In this document: one piece after another, positions 19,601-33,566 of the stretch | Layout: each line of letters begins with the position of its first letter | Numbering within the stretch: position 1 is the first letter of the stretch | DNA from: Apteryx mantelli | Taxonomy: Eukaryota > Chordata > Aves > Apterygiformes > Apterygidae | Reading direction: 5' to 3' | Assembly: GCF_036417845.1 (NCBI RefSeq) | Contig: NC_089991.1 | Coordinates: forward strand, 12,927,001 to 12,991,000 | DNA: 64,000 nt | Made by a program: the position numbers and the translations under genes | Notes under the pieces: model-generated | The model's database searches: none | What the model was told of the DNA's origin: nothing | What the model saw: only the letters and a program-made list of their open reading frames with translations

Positions 19601-22600
19601 TGTCACAGGCTACCTGGAAGGGACAAGGGAAACTGGTCTGCATAGGCAAGAGCCTTCAGCCTGGCCCTTCTTGTTATTGTCCCTCCGCACATCATGCCTG
19701 TTCCTGGAGAATCTCCCAAAACGCTGCTGGACACTACATAGCTACGTTCAGGTTTTTTTTTTTTTTTTTCCACCAGCCTGAGCCAGTGGGATTGCTGTGG
19801 TGTCACTGGGGCACAGCACAGTCAGAAGAGAGTTGCTGCAGCATTTCACTTTCCCGCAGTATCTACTTCCCGGCTGCTGTGAAACTCCCAGGCAGGACCA
19901 TCTCTCTGAAACCGTCTGAGACCTGCTCACCCATTTTCAACAGATGGATGAGAAAATGTTGAAACAACAAAAGCAGCTCATTCCCCTGTGAGCATACAGA
20001 GATGCTTGAATGCAGCAGAAATCTGTTGTGTCTGAGTATGCTCCTGCCCTGTTTGAGCTGGGTCAAATCCTCCCCCCCCAGAAGCTCCCACTTAGGCTTG
20101 CGCAGGCATCTGAGGGCAGAACTTGGCCCACAGAGCCCAGCGTCAGCATGGCGCACGATGCCCAGCAATCATAACAGGCGTTGCTGGCTTAATCTGGCAT
20201 GCACAGCTTTAAAAAAAACCCATGCAGCTATTGTCAGAATGATCCCGTCGACCGCATCAGAAATGTGCATGGGACGCGATGCTGCCTCGAGGGCAGGCAG
20301 TGCCCAGAGGGCAGGTGCCTGGTGTGCAGGATGCTCTGGACAGCATTGTAGGGAGCATCCACGAGCTCTGAAAAACACCAGCCTCTTGTCAGTGTCCACC
20401 TTGCAAAGAAAACTGGGTCTTTGTTAAGGAAGTGTAGAAGCATTTGTGGTCTCCCTGACCCCTTTGGGAACCCAGGCAAGGCTGGGATGAACCATTGGCC
20501 CAGATGATTGATCCCAGGGATGCTGCAGCATCTGTTCTGTCCCTTTCTCTTCTAGGTGAGCAGCAGGACTACCCCGATCCTGTAGCAGCCACTGACCCTG
20601 ACTTTTAGCCCTTTTAGGGTGACTTTCTGATGGTGCTAGCAGTGAACCGGCCCAGAGCCTTCCCCAGTCCTTCCCTGTGAAGCTGAAGTCGTTAGCGCTC
20701 AATCTAGTTTTCGTTGCATTATGTCTCAATTGGGCTTTGTCTGTGGCAAAACAGCAGAGGCAGCGCCCCGCAGTGTCCCTGGGGCTGGCTCTCCTGGGCT
20801 TGGCAGATGAGCCATGCTGCGGGCTTGTGCGGTGCTGCCAACCTCCAGAGAGAGCCTGAGGTCCTCTGGCTCGCTCCTCGCCAGTTTGCTTTGCTGAGCT
20901 GGCAGGGGATTAGTTCTTCATATTGTCTCCATAAGGCATAGGACAAAGAGCTTGGGGTTTCCCTTTGATGGAAAAAAGCCTGATACCGAGATTTGCATTC
21001 ATATTTCTTTTATTTTTTCCTCTCCCTCTTCCCGTGGCTATGACCAGTGCTAAATGCCTGTGCCCTCCCAAGAGCAGCTGGAGGCCGACAAAGCAGGCGG
21101 CTCGGTGGGAACAATCCAATTTCCAGGGCAACCGGGACATGACTGAGTCCAGAGCTGTCTTTGACACACAGTGCCGCTGTTATTTCTCCACAGTTTCCTC
21201 TGCATTTGCTTTCTTAATTCAGCTTGCCTTTTGCCAGACAAGAAGCCAGAAAAGCAGATATGTGACACATCCAGACTCTTCCCTGTGGAGTCTACTACTG
21301 CCAGGGGATTCTTAGCTGTATGGTATCAAGAGCAGCCCTCCAAGCTTGCCTAACCCTGAGTTCAAAATATGTCAAAGTATGGTCAAAATAAGATCTCAGG
21401 AAGCCAAGAGGCCAGCTCTGACCCTTCAAAGACTCTACACTGAGCCTTTGGCTCCCATGCAAGGGTCCATGTGCTGAACACAGGGACATGTGTCCCCAGG
21501 TAAGGACTGCCACCCTTTGCCACCACCATTGCTGGCCACCCAGGGACACCTGCACCATGAACTTGCTGGGCACAGCTGGACCTACAATTCTTGGTGTGTC
21601 CAGAGGAAAACCAGATAGGTGGCAAACCCCAGCATTGCCCCACTACCCCCATCCCGCTGGAGTGTCTCCAAAGCCCTCCTGTGTCTGCTTACTTCCCTCC
21701 TCTCTGGCAGAGTGAGTCTGGCCAAAGCTCTGAGTGCCAACTGAGGGGTGGATGCTCAGTCCAACTGCAAGCCAGGCAGCTCAGCAGAGAGGCTGCATTA
21801 GGAAGAGGCCAGCAAACCTTCCCTGTGAGCTGCCGAGAGAGACAGCAAACAGCAGGAACTGCCATCAGGACAGATGCTGGAAGAGCGGCTTTCAGACAAA
21901 GGGAGATGGGCACAAACCAGCACTATTCTCCATCACTGTTCTTGGAAAACAATGGGCAACCCAACCCAACCCAACCCAGCAGGGTTTTCAAATCTATCCC
22001 TAGTGGGGGATAACAGAGAAAACCTCCAGCTGTTCTTTCCAGACTGATGATCCCAACAGAAGAGTTGCCAATTTCTATCAAAGAAGGAAATTTGTTTGTG
22101 GGTATGCATAAGAATGAAAGCCAGAAGTTCCTCCCCAGGCCTGGCATTGTCTCACCAGCATCCAGCTGGGCCACAGCTCAGTGCCACAGTGTGGGTGCGG
22201 GGGCTGGGCAGGGAAAGTTTCCACTGAAATATGCCCTCAAAAACTTGCAGAGCAGAGCTTGATCCCTGGGCTGGAGGGGTGAGCGGCTGGGAGCCAGCTC
22301 CCCGACACGTCAGCCTGGGATCACGCTGCAGACGCAGTTTATCGGTAAATCTATCCGGCCGGGGAAGGGGGCTGGGAGAGGAAATCTCTCTACCAGTTAG
22401 TCCCTCCCTTCCTTTCTTCCATCCAGAGCTACAGCAAAGTGAGGGGGAGGGATGTACTTTCTAATGCCACCGAAATACTTTGAACAAGGAGGCATTTAGG
22501 GAGGGGACAGAGAAAGATGTCCCTTCCCATCCAGCCTCCTCTCACACATGCTTTCCATCCAGAAGCCACACAGATTCCCTTAGTAACACTCTCTATTTTT

Positions 22601-25600
22601 AATTCCTTGGAAGAAGAAAAGCACAAGTGGCAAAACCTTGAGTGAGAGCACGTCAGTGTCAATCCAGACACACGCCAGGGAGCGAGGACCTTTGCTCTTT
22701 GGCGTTGACCTGGGGAAGAGGAGCAGAGCAAGAGTGCTGGGGTGCGTGTGGGAGCCGGGGTGCGCAGCCACCCTTGCCTGCTGCAGGGACTCCCTTGCCC
22801 GCTGTGGCTGCCTCTGTGCATGCATTAGGGATGGGAAGAGGTGACATCCCCGCAGTGGATGTGAGCGCGAGCTGCCCGGCTGCGGCCAGGCAGCCACCGG
22901 CACTCACAGAGCGCAGTGTGGGCTCCTGCCTGGCGTGCCGCTCTGTACCTCCAGACTGGCCCAGACAACCCCCTGCACCGTCCCACTTGGCAAAAATGCT
23001 GGTATTCCCTCATTTCCCAGTTCCCACCTTTTTCCCCCAAATGACTGAACAACAGAGTTATTTGGGAATTTCATTCTATGGAAAATCCGCTCCATTAATC
23101 CCATTAATAAATCCTGGGTGAGCTCTCTCCCCAGGGTGGTGTGGGCAGGCAGGTTAGTGCAGGAGGGAGGAAGTGGCAGGTACCTTTGGGCGATTCTGAA
23201 ATTAAGGGTCCAGGGGTGGAGTGACATCACTGACATTCACATCTCCCCTCCCTAATTTTCTGATTGCTCCCTGCAGTTACCTGATGCAGTTAATATTCAT
23301 TAACAGCCATAGCATCACACAGGAAAAAGTCCAGTGCTCCCATTGCAGGGAAGGATTTTTTCCATAAGTTTTTCCCATAAAAGAGAAACTTAAAAGGGTG
23401 TTCTCCAAATCTGGTGTTTTTTAAACTGTTCCTGGTCTTCCCTTCTCCTTAAACAGCTGTAGATACAGATAGACACAGGGTTTATTGCATGGGGAAACAC
23501 TGCTAATTTTAATAGGAGGTCCCAGGAGAAGGACCTAGTTCTGGGCCAGGCACAGGGTGGAAAGTCACAGCACTCGCTCAGGGCCCTGCACGACCTTGCT
23601 ATTTTGGAGCTAGCTACATCCCACCTTGCCTCAAGCACACAAACAGGGTACAACCCAAACCTCAGGCCCTCCCAAGGTCCAGCTATTCCTGCCCTGCGCC
23701 TCTGCTGCCTGCAGCGTCGGCTCCTGCCAAACCCTGGCCAAGAACAGTGGTTTTTGAAAGGAAGTAAACAAGTTTCAGGGCCTAAATTGAGATCCTCAGA
23801 ACTCATCACACTGAAGCAGTGACTGCTGAGGGTTTTTCTGCATGTGCCATCTTAGGACAACAAGATGCTGCATTTTCATCCAGCTGAGATTTGGGGCGGT
23901 TGTGTCCTCTCTGGTTTCCTTAACCCTTCTATCAGTTAAATCCTATTAAATCAAATACAGACAGATGAAGTAAATGATCTCTTTACTGATGGGTTCTTGC
24001 AAGGAACAGAATATTTACGAAGACCTGAATTGTCCAAGGTAGGAAGATTTTAAGGTATTTGAACTCCCCAGAGTAAAATTCAGTCTGGACAGGGAAGTTT
24101 ATCGTGGCTGAGCAGTGCACTGGAGACAATTTGGAGGGAGCCAGTGAACAGACATGACAGAGAGGTTGGCACTTTTGCTGTTGGTTTTGGCCTGCTCCTG
24201 AGAGCTGCTGCAAGTCCTCGGCTCAATAGCAGCAGTGAAAGCGCAGAGCTGGCTGCACGCATCCTACTGCTTTCTCCTTTGGAGAAAACTGCTCCAAGCC
24301 AGGCATTTGCTGACTTTCCATATACGCTTAGCCATTCCCAGGACTACCTTGGACTGTTTGTAGATCGCAGAGCCATTGGAAGCTAAAGACCTTGAGAGAT
24401 TGTCAGCTATGCCCAACAGCCGTTTGCATCACTGCTTCACAGCAGAGATCGCTCGGCTTCCCCGGACCAAAGCCTTGCTGTTAGAAAGCATTTCCTACTG
24501 TTTTCCCTGTATCTTCTTTGCCTGCTTCTGGGCCTACCTATTACTGGCTTTTTCTTCTGTATGGGATCTTCCCAAATATGTTTTGCCAAAATCAGTCCCA
24601 TTTTGTCTTCTCTTTTAGGGGACACCCTGTTTATGGAGCCTGCTGCATCCGGCAGTCTGGCTTGTTTGTCTGGTACATCTCAAGCCAGGGCTTGTTCTGA
24701 GCAACTTCAACTCGAGCAGAAAATGTCAGAGCGATAGTTTGAAAAATGCAGATTTCTTGGAGCCTTCTACAGGGTTACGTATACGCACAGCCCGGAGGTA
24801 ACCTGCACACGCCACGCACCCTGGCACCCCTTTGCTGCTGCCCTGACCACAGCAGCAGCGCTGCAGAGCAGCTGCAGCTGCCCCTCCAGCGCAGCCCGCT
24901 CCTGCCCAGGGATGTGGTACTCGCTCGTCCGTGAGCAGTGCTAGCGGGGACGTGGGCTCTTGGGATCCCTCCGCTTGGAGCGAAGCTACGTTTCCTGACT
25001 TATGCAATGGCCTGGCAGCCCCGCTGGGGCTCCTGGCTGTGCCGCAGCAGCAGGACAGCGGTCGCTGCACAGCTGGCAGGAGCCGGCGATGGTGCTCAGA
25101 GCACCGAGCTGTATACAGACTAAATCACTGTGGGACAGGGCTGCCCAGGATGGGGGGGGGGGGGATATTTTGATAGGGTTTTGCCAGCTCTGATGGTTAA
25201 TAGGAGGACAATAAAGTCCTGTTCTTCAGCCTCCACGGGGAACTGCTAAACTTTCCAGGCTTCCCTTTCATTTAATGAACGGTGCAGCCTCCCTGTCACC
25301 AGCATGCCTTGCCCTCCCCTGGATCGTCTTTCCCTGCTCCTCTTTGCCTCTGGCAGCGTGCAAGCCTGGTGTGAAAAAGGCCATGGTTTAAAGCCTGTGT
25401 TCACTGCTGCTGGGCTCCTGGGGCCAGCAAATTATGCCAGGTGACAAAATGTAGCCCTGCTGCCTGCTTTGCCTCAGCCATGATCCTGATCCATGCCAGC
25501 TCTGCCCCATCCCTGCTTGGCACCGCTGTGTGTTTCCCAGCTGGCCTGTGGCATTGTGTCCCTGGTTATCAGTACAGGCCATTCCTGAAAGGTGGCTCCA

Positions 25601-28600
25601 GTGTTTCCCGTGGTGCTTTCAGACACAGACCTTTCTGATCAGACTTCATTCAGACAAATCTTAATTTTTCTGTTGCCCATCTCCACATGGGCAGAGATCT
25701 CTGCACATATAAGGTTCAATCTTTCCATGCATGTGGGGAAGCCATATGAATGTCCAGTAAATTACTGAAGGATTCCCAGGAAAAGTGACAGGGAAGATGA
25801 GGCCAAGTAAAACTGCTATTCTGACTCCAAAGATGTAGGGGTGTGGGGTGGACCTAGCTAAACTAAAGCAGGTCTGATTATTAGCAGTTGCAGAGTAAGT
25901 AGTCAGCTCGTTTGAGAATCAGACTTTTCTCAAAGAATCTCACACTCATGACCCAAAAGAGCAGAGGCAGCTGGCCCCAGAGATCCTCCCTGAGGCCATT
26001 GCCTTTCTGGAAGTCAAGAGCCCAGGGATGCTGCAATGAATTGAAGGACATTTGGTCCTGCTAAATGGATGTGGAGACCTTTCTGGCTTTCTCGGGGCAA
26101 GGTGGCAACTCTTCCTTAAGGGCACTGTCCTCCAAAAAGCACAGCTTCCATCAGCTGCTAATTTTCCTCCTTGTGCTGACAACCGTCTGGATGCCTGTGG
26201 GGAGGCAGCAGGAGGCCAGGACACTTTGCATTGGTTCTTCGAGGAGCCTCACCCCCATCAGCGTCGGGGTGGGCTCAGCCCCTGACAAGTGCCACATCTC
26301 TCAGACTTGGGCCCACGCTGTCCCTTCCTTGTCCATGGTTGCTGCTGCTCTTCCCAGAGGAGGCCAGTGTTTGGACATCCTAGAGGAGAAAGCCCCACCC
26401 AGGTCCTTCCATCAAGGCTGCCTTTTAGGAGAGCCAGACTGTGTTTATCCATGTAAAAGAGCTGCCATTGCAGCCCTGTGCAGCCAGAGTGCTTCCCTCT
26501 CCTTACGTGTCCCAGGGGCTAGAAGGTGGATTCCTGTTTATTTCCTCAGGCAGTTCTATTCATAGTCTTCAAAAACTGCCAAGCTGCATCTATCAGGCCT
26601 GAAAGGACTTGAAAGTGCATCTTAGGTAAACAGCGGAAGCACAAGGGGACTGCCCAGAGTTAGCAGTGTTTGCTGAGTTTCTCCTTCGGGAGCTTTATTG
26701 CATGTTCTGCAAGGCGTAGGCACACCTCCATCACAAGGTCCTGAGCAAACCAGACGTCTGTAATTCAGGCACACAACATGCCCCATGATCAGAAAGAAAT
26801 ATGAAACAGTCCCCTGCTGCAAGGAAGAAGTCCTTTTAGCAATGTCAACAAGGTCTTTGGGATATTGGACAGGACCAAGCATAGTGAGGTTCAGCTGGGC
26901 TTGATATGCCCCCTCAGCCTGCAACCCCACGGATGCCCAAGCAAGCAAGTGCATGTTGCAGGGGTAGTTTGAAGGAGGTGGGGGAGAGACCCCTCCCTGT
27001 AAGATTTGGGAAGTGCATTCCACTGGAGATCCCAGAGGACAGCTCTGAGATCCCACGCACACCATGGAAACAGTGAGCCATCCCACTGCAGTGCATGTCC
27101 TGCTTCTGGGCTCCAGAGTGAAGCCTGCTCCCGGGTCGTGACTCACAGCAGAGCCATGCACAGCTGGCTTCCTCCCTCCTGTCCTGCAGGCCTCTGGCTT
27201 GCAGCTGAAAATTCACAATGACATCCCCTCCTCTTTCTCCATCTGCTTCTGAGCGAGCCAGAACCCCATTCGCCTGCATCACCCTGTAAAGCCAAGTTGC
27301 CCCAAGTCCATTTGAAGCATTCACTCAGGCTTTTCTGGGCCAAGCACTCCAAGAGACCCTGCAGGGGCAGAGGCCTGGGGAGGTGATGGTGCGTCAGTCT
27401 GCTCCATCTGTACAAGCAATCAACCCTACCACCAACCCTGGAAGTACAGTCCCATCCCACCAGGGAGAAGTCCCTGCCCCATGTAGGACCAAGACAGCCA
27501 GCCTGGGGCAAGTTCCCGGCATAGTTTAGGTTCATCCTGCCCTGTGCGAATAGCGCTTCCAGTCCTGAATGGTGGTCACACATCTGCTTTAATGCAAATT
27601 CAGAGGCCACAGGCTTTTGCCCAGTCTGCTGATCTCCTTCTGAAATGGAAAAAAACAAGAAATCCTCCTCTGATACCTGATGACACACTCCTGGGTTTTG
27701 GAGATAGCTGGAGAGCTGGAACATTCCTAGGATAAGCAAGATGCCTGTCTGCTCTGCACTTACTCATTTCAACTGCCTTTTCCTGAGCTGGATGCTGGGC
27801 TGCCTTACTGAAGGCCGTTGCCTTTCCCACACTGCACTAAAGGGATCCTGCTCACACAGCAGCCTGTGTCTGTGAGGAGCACAGCCTTCAGCCACACACT
27901 AATCAATGAAGACATATTAAATGACATTTCTACAGTGGTTCCAGGGCATCCTGTTTATTTATATGCACTTTGGGTTCATTGTTTTGCTGTAACATCCACC
28001 AGCAATTAATGCAGGAACATCAGCCTCTCCAGAAAAACTCATCAGAAAATCCCTCCCAGAGCATAAAGGAGGAAGGGCTGCTTAGGCTGAAGGATTTGTG
28101 AGTAGGATACAGCAGGATTATTAATCCCCACTTGTATCACTTCCATCAAGATTCTCATTTGCATTTCTGTCCTTCTCTTTCAGCAGAATTGCTCCTGTCT
28201 TGGGGAGTACCAGGGTTTTCTTGACTGTGCCAGCCCAGATCTGCCAAACTGGGCTTAAAATGGGATGAAGGAATTCGGATTTGGAATTGAGGTTAGCTTG
28301 AGTTCAAACCTCAGCCTTGCAAATGTCTTGGTTTTGCTGTAAACTCAGTTCAGGTCTCAAGGGGTCTGGTCCTATTTGCTTTTTCCATCTGAGTTTATGA
28401 GGTCACTTGAGCTGGGAGGGAGAGAAAGGGGACTTGGGGCTCAGGAGCTGTGTTTGAGACACATATTGGCACTGCTTGTAGAGACCCCAATCTAGACCTG
28501 CAAGGCAGGCTCGCATGGCAAAGCACAGCCCCAGTTGCGTAGGGTCCCAGGGCTGATAAGGTCCTCTTGGGCCATCTTTTGCCTGTACTGTTCCCTGAGC

Positions 28601-31600
28601 TTTAGATGCCATAAGAGGAACCTCTAGCATGTGCAAGGTCCAGTTTTTCTCCTGGCAGCCTGACATCAAAGTCTCTTCTTTGATGTCTAAGCCTTATAAG
28701 TGTGGAAAGGACTTTCCAGGACTTTTTTGCAAGCTCTCAGTCATCTCGGAGGCTTCTTAAAGCTGCTGAGATTAAAGAGGCTGCCAGTTGCTCCAGGCTC
28801 TTGTTTCCCTCTCTGTGCAATCCCCCTTCATCCTGCAGCTGGCTACATGAACCTGAGCCTGGCAACGTGCCTGTCACATGGGGAGCTGCAGGACCTGGGC
28901 TCTCCCCTGCGATGTGTGCAGCAGCTGAAGGCCCCTTTCCTGTTTGGGTTAACCCCCCACAGGCAGGAGGGCTGTGAGGACCCTTCACTTCGCACATGCC
29001 CGGGACATAACTGAGAGCTCAGGAGCCATCTCCAGACTTGACTGCACCACTGCAGCAGGCTGCTTTTTTGCTTTTACTCAAGACCGGGGTTTAAGCCGCC
29101 ACGTATATAAAGAAATCCCTGTTATAATTATCTTCTTGGCACTGTCATTTACTTCTCCTTAGAAGAGGGCTTAGCTTCAGGCTAGACTAAAGAGCACTGA
29201 GCAATTGCCACGTTGTCAGTTAGAAAAGATGTGGTTTCTTTTTTCTTTTTTTCCTCCTTAAAATTTTTTCCAGATGTCTTTTTTTTTCTCTTAGGAGAAG
29301 TACCAGCAACTGTATGGTTTCAATGCGAGCCATGACTAATCCAGTGCAGAAAGCATTCAACTCCTCGGGGTGTGAATCAAGCGAATGATACTCGGACCTG
29401 GGGCATGTGTGACCTCTGGAGCCAAACAGGACCTACGTGTGGGCTACACATGGGAGCTGTGGACACCCGTGGTGGGAAGAGAAGACACCCAGATGCCACA
29501 GGTGACCAGCTGAGTTAGAAGGACCGACATGGTTTTAGCAACCATCACAAAGTTGACCTCCACATAGACCCTAGATGGTAGCATGGGGTCTTTTTTGGAT
29601 GTCTGTGTGGGTGATATCAACATCCACATATTATAACTCAGGGATGGCTTTTGAGTGGTATGTAAAGAAACAGCCAGGTTCCTGGTAGCTTTTCAGCGGG
29701 AGCAAGATGCCTTTTACAAATCCTCTTGGGCATCTCCAGGCAACCTGAGGCTCCCAAGCCCTTTGACAATGTGAATCTCAGCTTCTCATCCCCAGCTCTC
29801 AAAGCAAATGGAGAAATCTCTTTGCTCCTCTGTGCCTAGACGGCATCATGTGTTACAGGGCGATACACAGCAGCATAAGCACCCCCACTGCAAACCAAGA
29901 CCTAGGTGCCACATCAAGAGTAATGCATGGAGTAGAGAGTGGGGGGATACAGCCCCACAGGTCTCACCTCCTGGTATGTTCACTACTGCCTTCTGCCTAA
30001 AACAAATCCTTCAGGACACAGGATTTAAACCAGTGACCTTTCAAGACTTTTTCCTCTCTTGCTCTTCACTGCCAGCGTCCTGGCCTGCCTGAACACAGAG
30101 ATCCACAGTCCCGTTAGGAAGTGATGACAGGTTCCTCATGGCCCTCTCCACTATCTTTTTCTTTCCTTTCCCCTTTCTATTTTGGTCTTGTTTATTTTTT
30201 GTTTCTTTTTGGCCCTATTAATGTTTATTCTTACATCTGTCTCTTTCACATGCAGCAGAAGTGCTGCGAGGCAGGATGAGAGGTGTGCTGGTGAGGAATC
30301 CTAAATTACAAAGTAACAGGCCTCCACCAGAGCAAAGAGCCAGCAGAGCTTGGCAAATCCTGACAGGCCTGTTCCTATGTTGACATCTAAATCCCCAGCA
30401 ACTTCAGTGTGAAGGGTTAAGTGCCCACCTCCCTTTTGAAGGTAGCATGTAATCACACAGAGGAATGACCCCAGGCAGACAAGACAAACACATGGTGTTA
30501 GATTTTATTATGAGTCTTATGTCCCCTTCACCCAGCTTCCAGGATCGCAGTCCTAGTGCCCAGACAACTTGTCCTCAGCCCTGACTGCAATGCAGACACT
30601 GTCCCTCCAGCAGCCCCTGGGAGAGCAACCTTGTCTTGCCCTGGCCGAGTGACCCCACTGGAGCCACCCAGGCTCAGCGAGGGATGGATGGTGCCATGGG
30701 CAGACAATGAGCTTCAAAAAGCTGCTAATGAGCTGGACTGTCTGCAGCTCTCAGGAAAGTCCTACAGGTTATAGAGTCAGGTCCCTTAGGGACACCCTAA
30801 TTCCAGCAATTTAACAACCTCATTACTTGGCTGCTGCTTTTCCCTTATAATGTGGCACCATGGCCACGCTGGGGCATAAGGATGTGTTGTCTGGTTCTGC
30901 CAAGGGTCAGGTGAACATTAAGTCTCCTCTGCCATGATGAAATGCAAGGAGATGGGAGCTGGGTTTTCCTCCTTAGCACGGAGAGGAACAGATGGGAAAA
31001 GTCAACCCCAAATGGCTTTGCTGTTTGGCTGCCTCTGGCTGGCAAGCTGCTTCGGCTGGGTTATAATCTGTAAGGTCAAAATACAGAGCCATACCTGAAG
31101 AGACCCCCAGGTTCAATGGACTGGCAATTTCCAGGCCACTAGTTTTGCTCAGTCAGAACCAGCTGATTGGATCTGTTGGATGATATCCACAGCAGAGAGA
31201 CCATCATGCCAGGGGTTACTTCTCCCAGCTGAGCATTTCTCTGACTCTTCAAAGCATATTTCAGACATGTAATAACTCTCCGCAGTCTGGAAAAAGGGGA
31301 TCATTCTTTCCCCTCCCTCCCCGCAAGGCAGTCTTGGATGGCAGCAGTGTCTGGAGAAAGGATGGAGGAAGGTAGACTCTTCTCTTAGCTTCCTCTGCAT
31401 GCCCTGAAGATGGAAAACACCAGCCCAGGGACTGAACTGGTCTTTTGTGAAATGACAGTATTTGAAGTTTTTATTGTGGTAGATGAATGTGCTAGGAGCT
31501 GTACAAAGAAAGCATAGCCATGGTATTTCTCCCTGCTCCCCTGATACTGTTAGTCCGAGAGAGATTCAGAGAACCTACAAACTTGTTGCAGGAGTACAAG

Positions 31601-31690
31601 CAGCTACTGTGACGAAGCTTCCGTTACAAAAGTGCACTGGGAACTGATTTCTCCCTGCGAGAGATCCTGTTTATCTCCAGCACCTCTTGA
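13650..31690. other. 18-kb intergenic spacer between ATOX1 and SPARC; no gene recognised
   Basis: No exon, RNA gene or intact transposon could be supported. The longest open frames (up to about 200 codons on either strand) show no domain, no repeated family motif and no splice-bounded structure, and I treat them as chance. Small landmarks are a CCCAA repeat (21957-21978), a T-run (19753-19769) and a run of 13 G (25152-25164). Distal regulatory elements of SPARC or ATOX1 may lie here, but none can be pointed to from sequence alone. Confidence 0.65.
21957..21978. repeat. Short pentanucleotide repeat (CCCAA)4
   Basis: About four copies of CCCAA in tandem within unremarkable DNA. It is too short to be more than a simple microsatellite. 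Confidence 0.85.
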
Positions 31691-31699
31691 TTTCTCTAG

Positions 31700-31951
31700 T
31701 CTATCATTTGAACCAAAGCTGTGCCTCAGACTGTATTTCGGGAGCAGGGCGGTGAGAGGGGGTGGGACAGCCCACTGGGGAGCGAGGCAGAGGAAGAGAC
31801 AGATTTGGAAAGATAGCGAGGAGGAGGAGGAGAGGCAGCGGGAAACCCAGCCCACAGTTTGGCTTTCTGCTGCGTCCTTCTAAAACCTGCAGATTCCCCC
31901 AGCCCTTCCGAGAGCCTGAAGTTTCCTCAGCCCTGCTGCCGGCACTGTCAG
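31700..31951 (+). promoter_or_regulatory. SPARC: SPARC promoter with GGA box, and noncoding exon 1
   Basis: A purine-rich GGA-repeat element lies at about 31818-31836, with more GGAAGAG-type sequence just upstream. Such GGA boxes, in a promoter with no TATA box, are a known hallmark of vertebrate SPARC. Exon 1 runs from about 31855-31875 (inferred start) to 31951, where CAG is followed by the donor GTATGG. The end of the exon (CTGCC-GCACTG-CAG) and the beginning of exon 2 (GGTTTGCTG before the ATG) resemble the same junction in human SPARC as I remember it. The 5' UTR is therefore split by a long first intron. Confidence 0.8.
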
Positions 31952-33525
31952 GTATGGCCCAAAACCTTCTTCTTTTCCTTCCCGGCGCTCTTTCTCCTGG
32001 CGTGGTGGCTCCCCAGCCCACTCGCGCAGGCCCCCTGCATGGGCGCCCGGCTCTGCGCCTCACCACCCCACCACGCACCCAAGCACCTTGCCCGACTTCT
32101 TCTCTTTCTCCTCTTTGCAGCTCCTCAACTGAGTCTGTTACTGCATTTCGCTGCCACACTACTGGTGCTAGCATTTTGGTGACAGCTGACTTTAAAGCTT
32201 TAACCTGACCTAATTTTTCCTCTCTTCTCCCTTTTTCTTCTCTGGGTTTTAAGTTGTGGGGTATTGCCCTTGGGAGAAGTGCTAGATCGATGTCCGGGCA
32301 CATCAAACCACCCTGCACGGCAAATCAGATTTAATTATAAACCAGCACGCATTATACACAGAGTCTGAGGTGTTTTGGCATTTGATGTTTTACTCACCAG
32401 AATATCTAGAGGAAGAACAAAAGCGTTGTCGACTTTATCTCTTAGAGTCCTTTTTTTTTTTAAGTACAGCCGCTCCTATTTCTCCTGCAAAGAAAGACAC
32501 TTAGCTTTTTGTTCCAAGCAGACTTTGAAATCATTTCAGATCCTCCTGCCCTATTTTGCATAAATCCAGCTGATCAGCTGTTCGAGAGAGAGACAGAAAG
32601 TTGCAGGAGAAAAAAATGAAGAATCAAGCTCTTCTTTTGTTTGTTTAAAGATACTAAAAATAAGGATCAGGCAGACACAATTTTAGGTCCATGCAAAAAA
32701 GCCAAGGGCTTGTTTCCTTTAAAGGCAGCAGCTGCCTTTTCCCTGCCTAGACGTGCAGAGCAGCCTAACTCTGCTCTTTGTATCCCTCTTCTAAAAAAGC
32801 TCCGCTATGTTGCTTACGGCCAAGAAAAGGAAACTTAACAGGATGGTGGCTTAATTCCCACCCAAACTGACCGGCGACAGTTGCAAGTTGGAGTGAAATC
32901 GGGGGCACTGGGAAGGTCACCCGCACTCCGAGCGCTTGGTTACCACCGACTTGAAACAGCCCCAAAACTCAGGCCCCACCAAAAGGACTAAGTAGCTGGC
33001 GGTGGCTTGGTAGGCTGCACAAGCCAAGTTTTAAGCGGAAACCAAAGTCTGCAGCCTTGTGCAAAGCAGCTAAACCCGAGCTATTGTCTGCCACATAGGC
33101 AGGAGCAGGGATGCGGGCGGTGCTGGGAGGGGGATGAGGAGAAATAAACTTTTCAAACTTTTTTCAAGCCCCTCCTTCCCCAACCCTGTGCTCTGCCATG
33201 ACTCAGCCGCGGAGGAATGTCGGCTCCCATGGAAACCCCTTCTGGGTCCTCTGGTCAAGGGATGTTGGGGCTGTTATCGCTGGAGCTGCCCTGGCAGGGC
33301 GAGTCCAGGGAATGCTTTGAAGATGGTTCGCATTTTTGCGGGATATTTAGCAGCCGGCTTCTTCTCTCTGTTTTTTTGTGGGGCTGTGCATCAGTGAGAG
33401 ATCAGCTTTCTAACTCCTCTGGGAGCCAGAGGGACACACTTGCACCTGGCACAGCAGGGTCCTTACTCACAGCACTTCACAGAAAGCGGGGCTGCTTTTG
33501 GCACGGCCCCATGTGCAATTCAAGC

Positions 33526-33566
33526 AAAATAAATAAATAAATAAATATATATATATAAATATAAAC
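33526..33566. repeat. AT-rich simple repeat (TAAA)n then (TA)n
   Basis: About five AAAT units are followed by an alternating TA tract, within SPARC intron 1. Confidence 0.9.

Noticed and set aside
26065-26565. A 166-codon frame with a hydrophobic segment in the ATOX1-SPARC spacer
   Set aside because: It has no homologue I recognise, no strong start context and an overlapping frame of comparable size. The hydrophobic run is what T-rich DNA produces by chance.
31704-32318. A 204-codon minus-strand frame across the SPARC promoter
   Set aside because: It is antisense to the GGA box and exon 1, basic and low-complexity, with no family resemblance.
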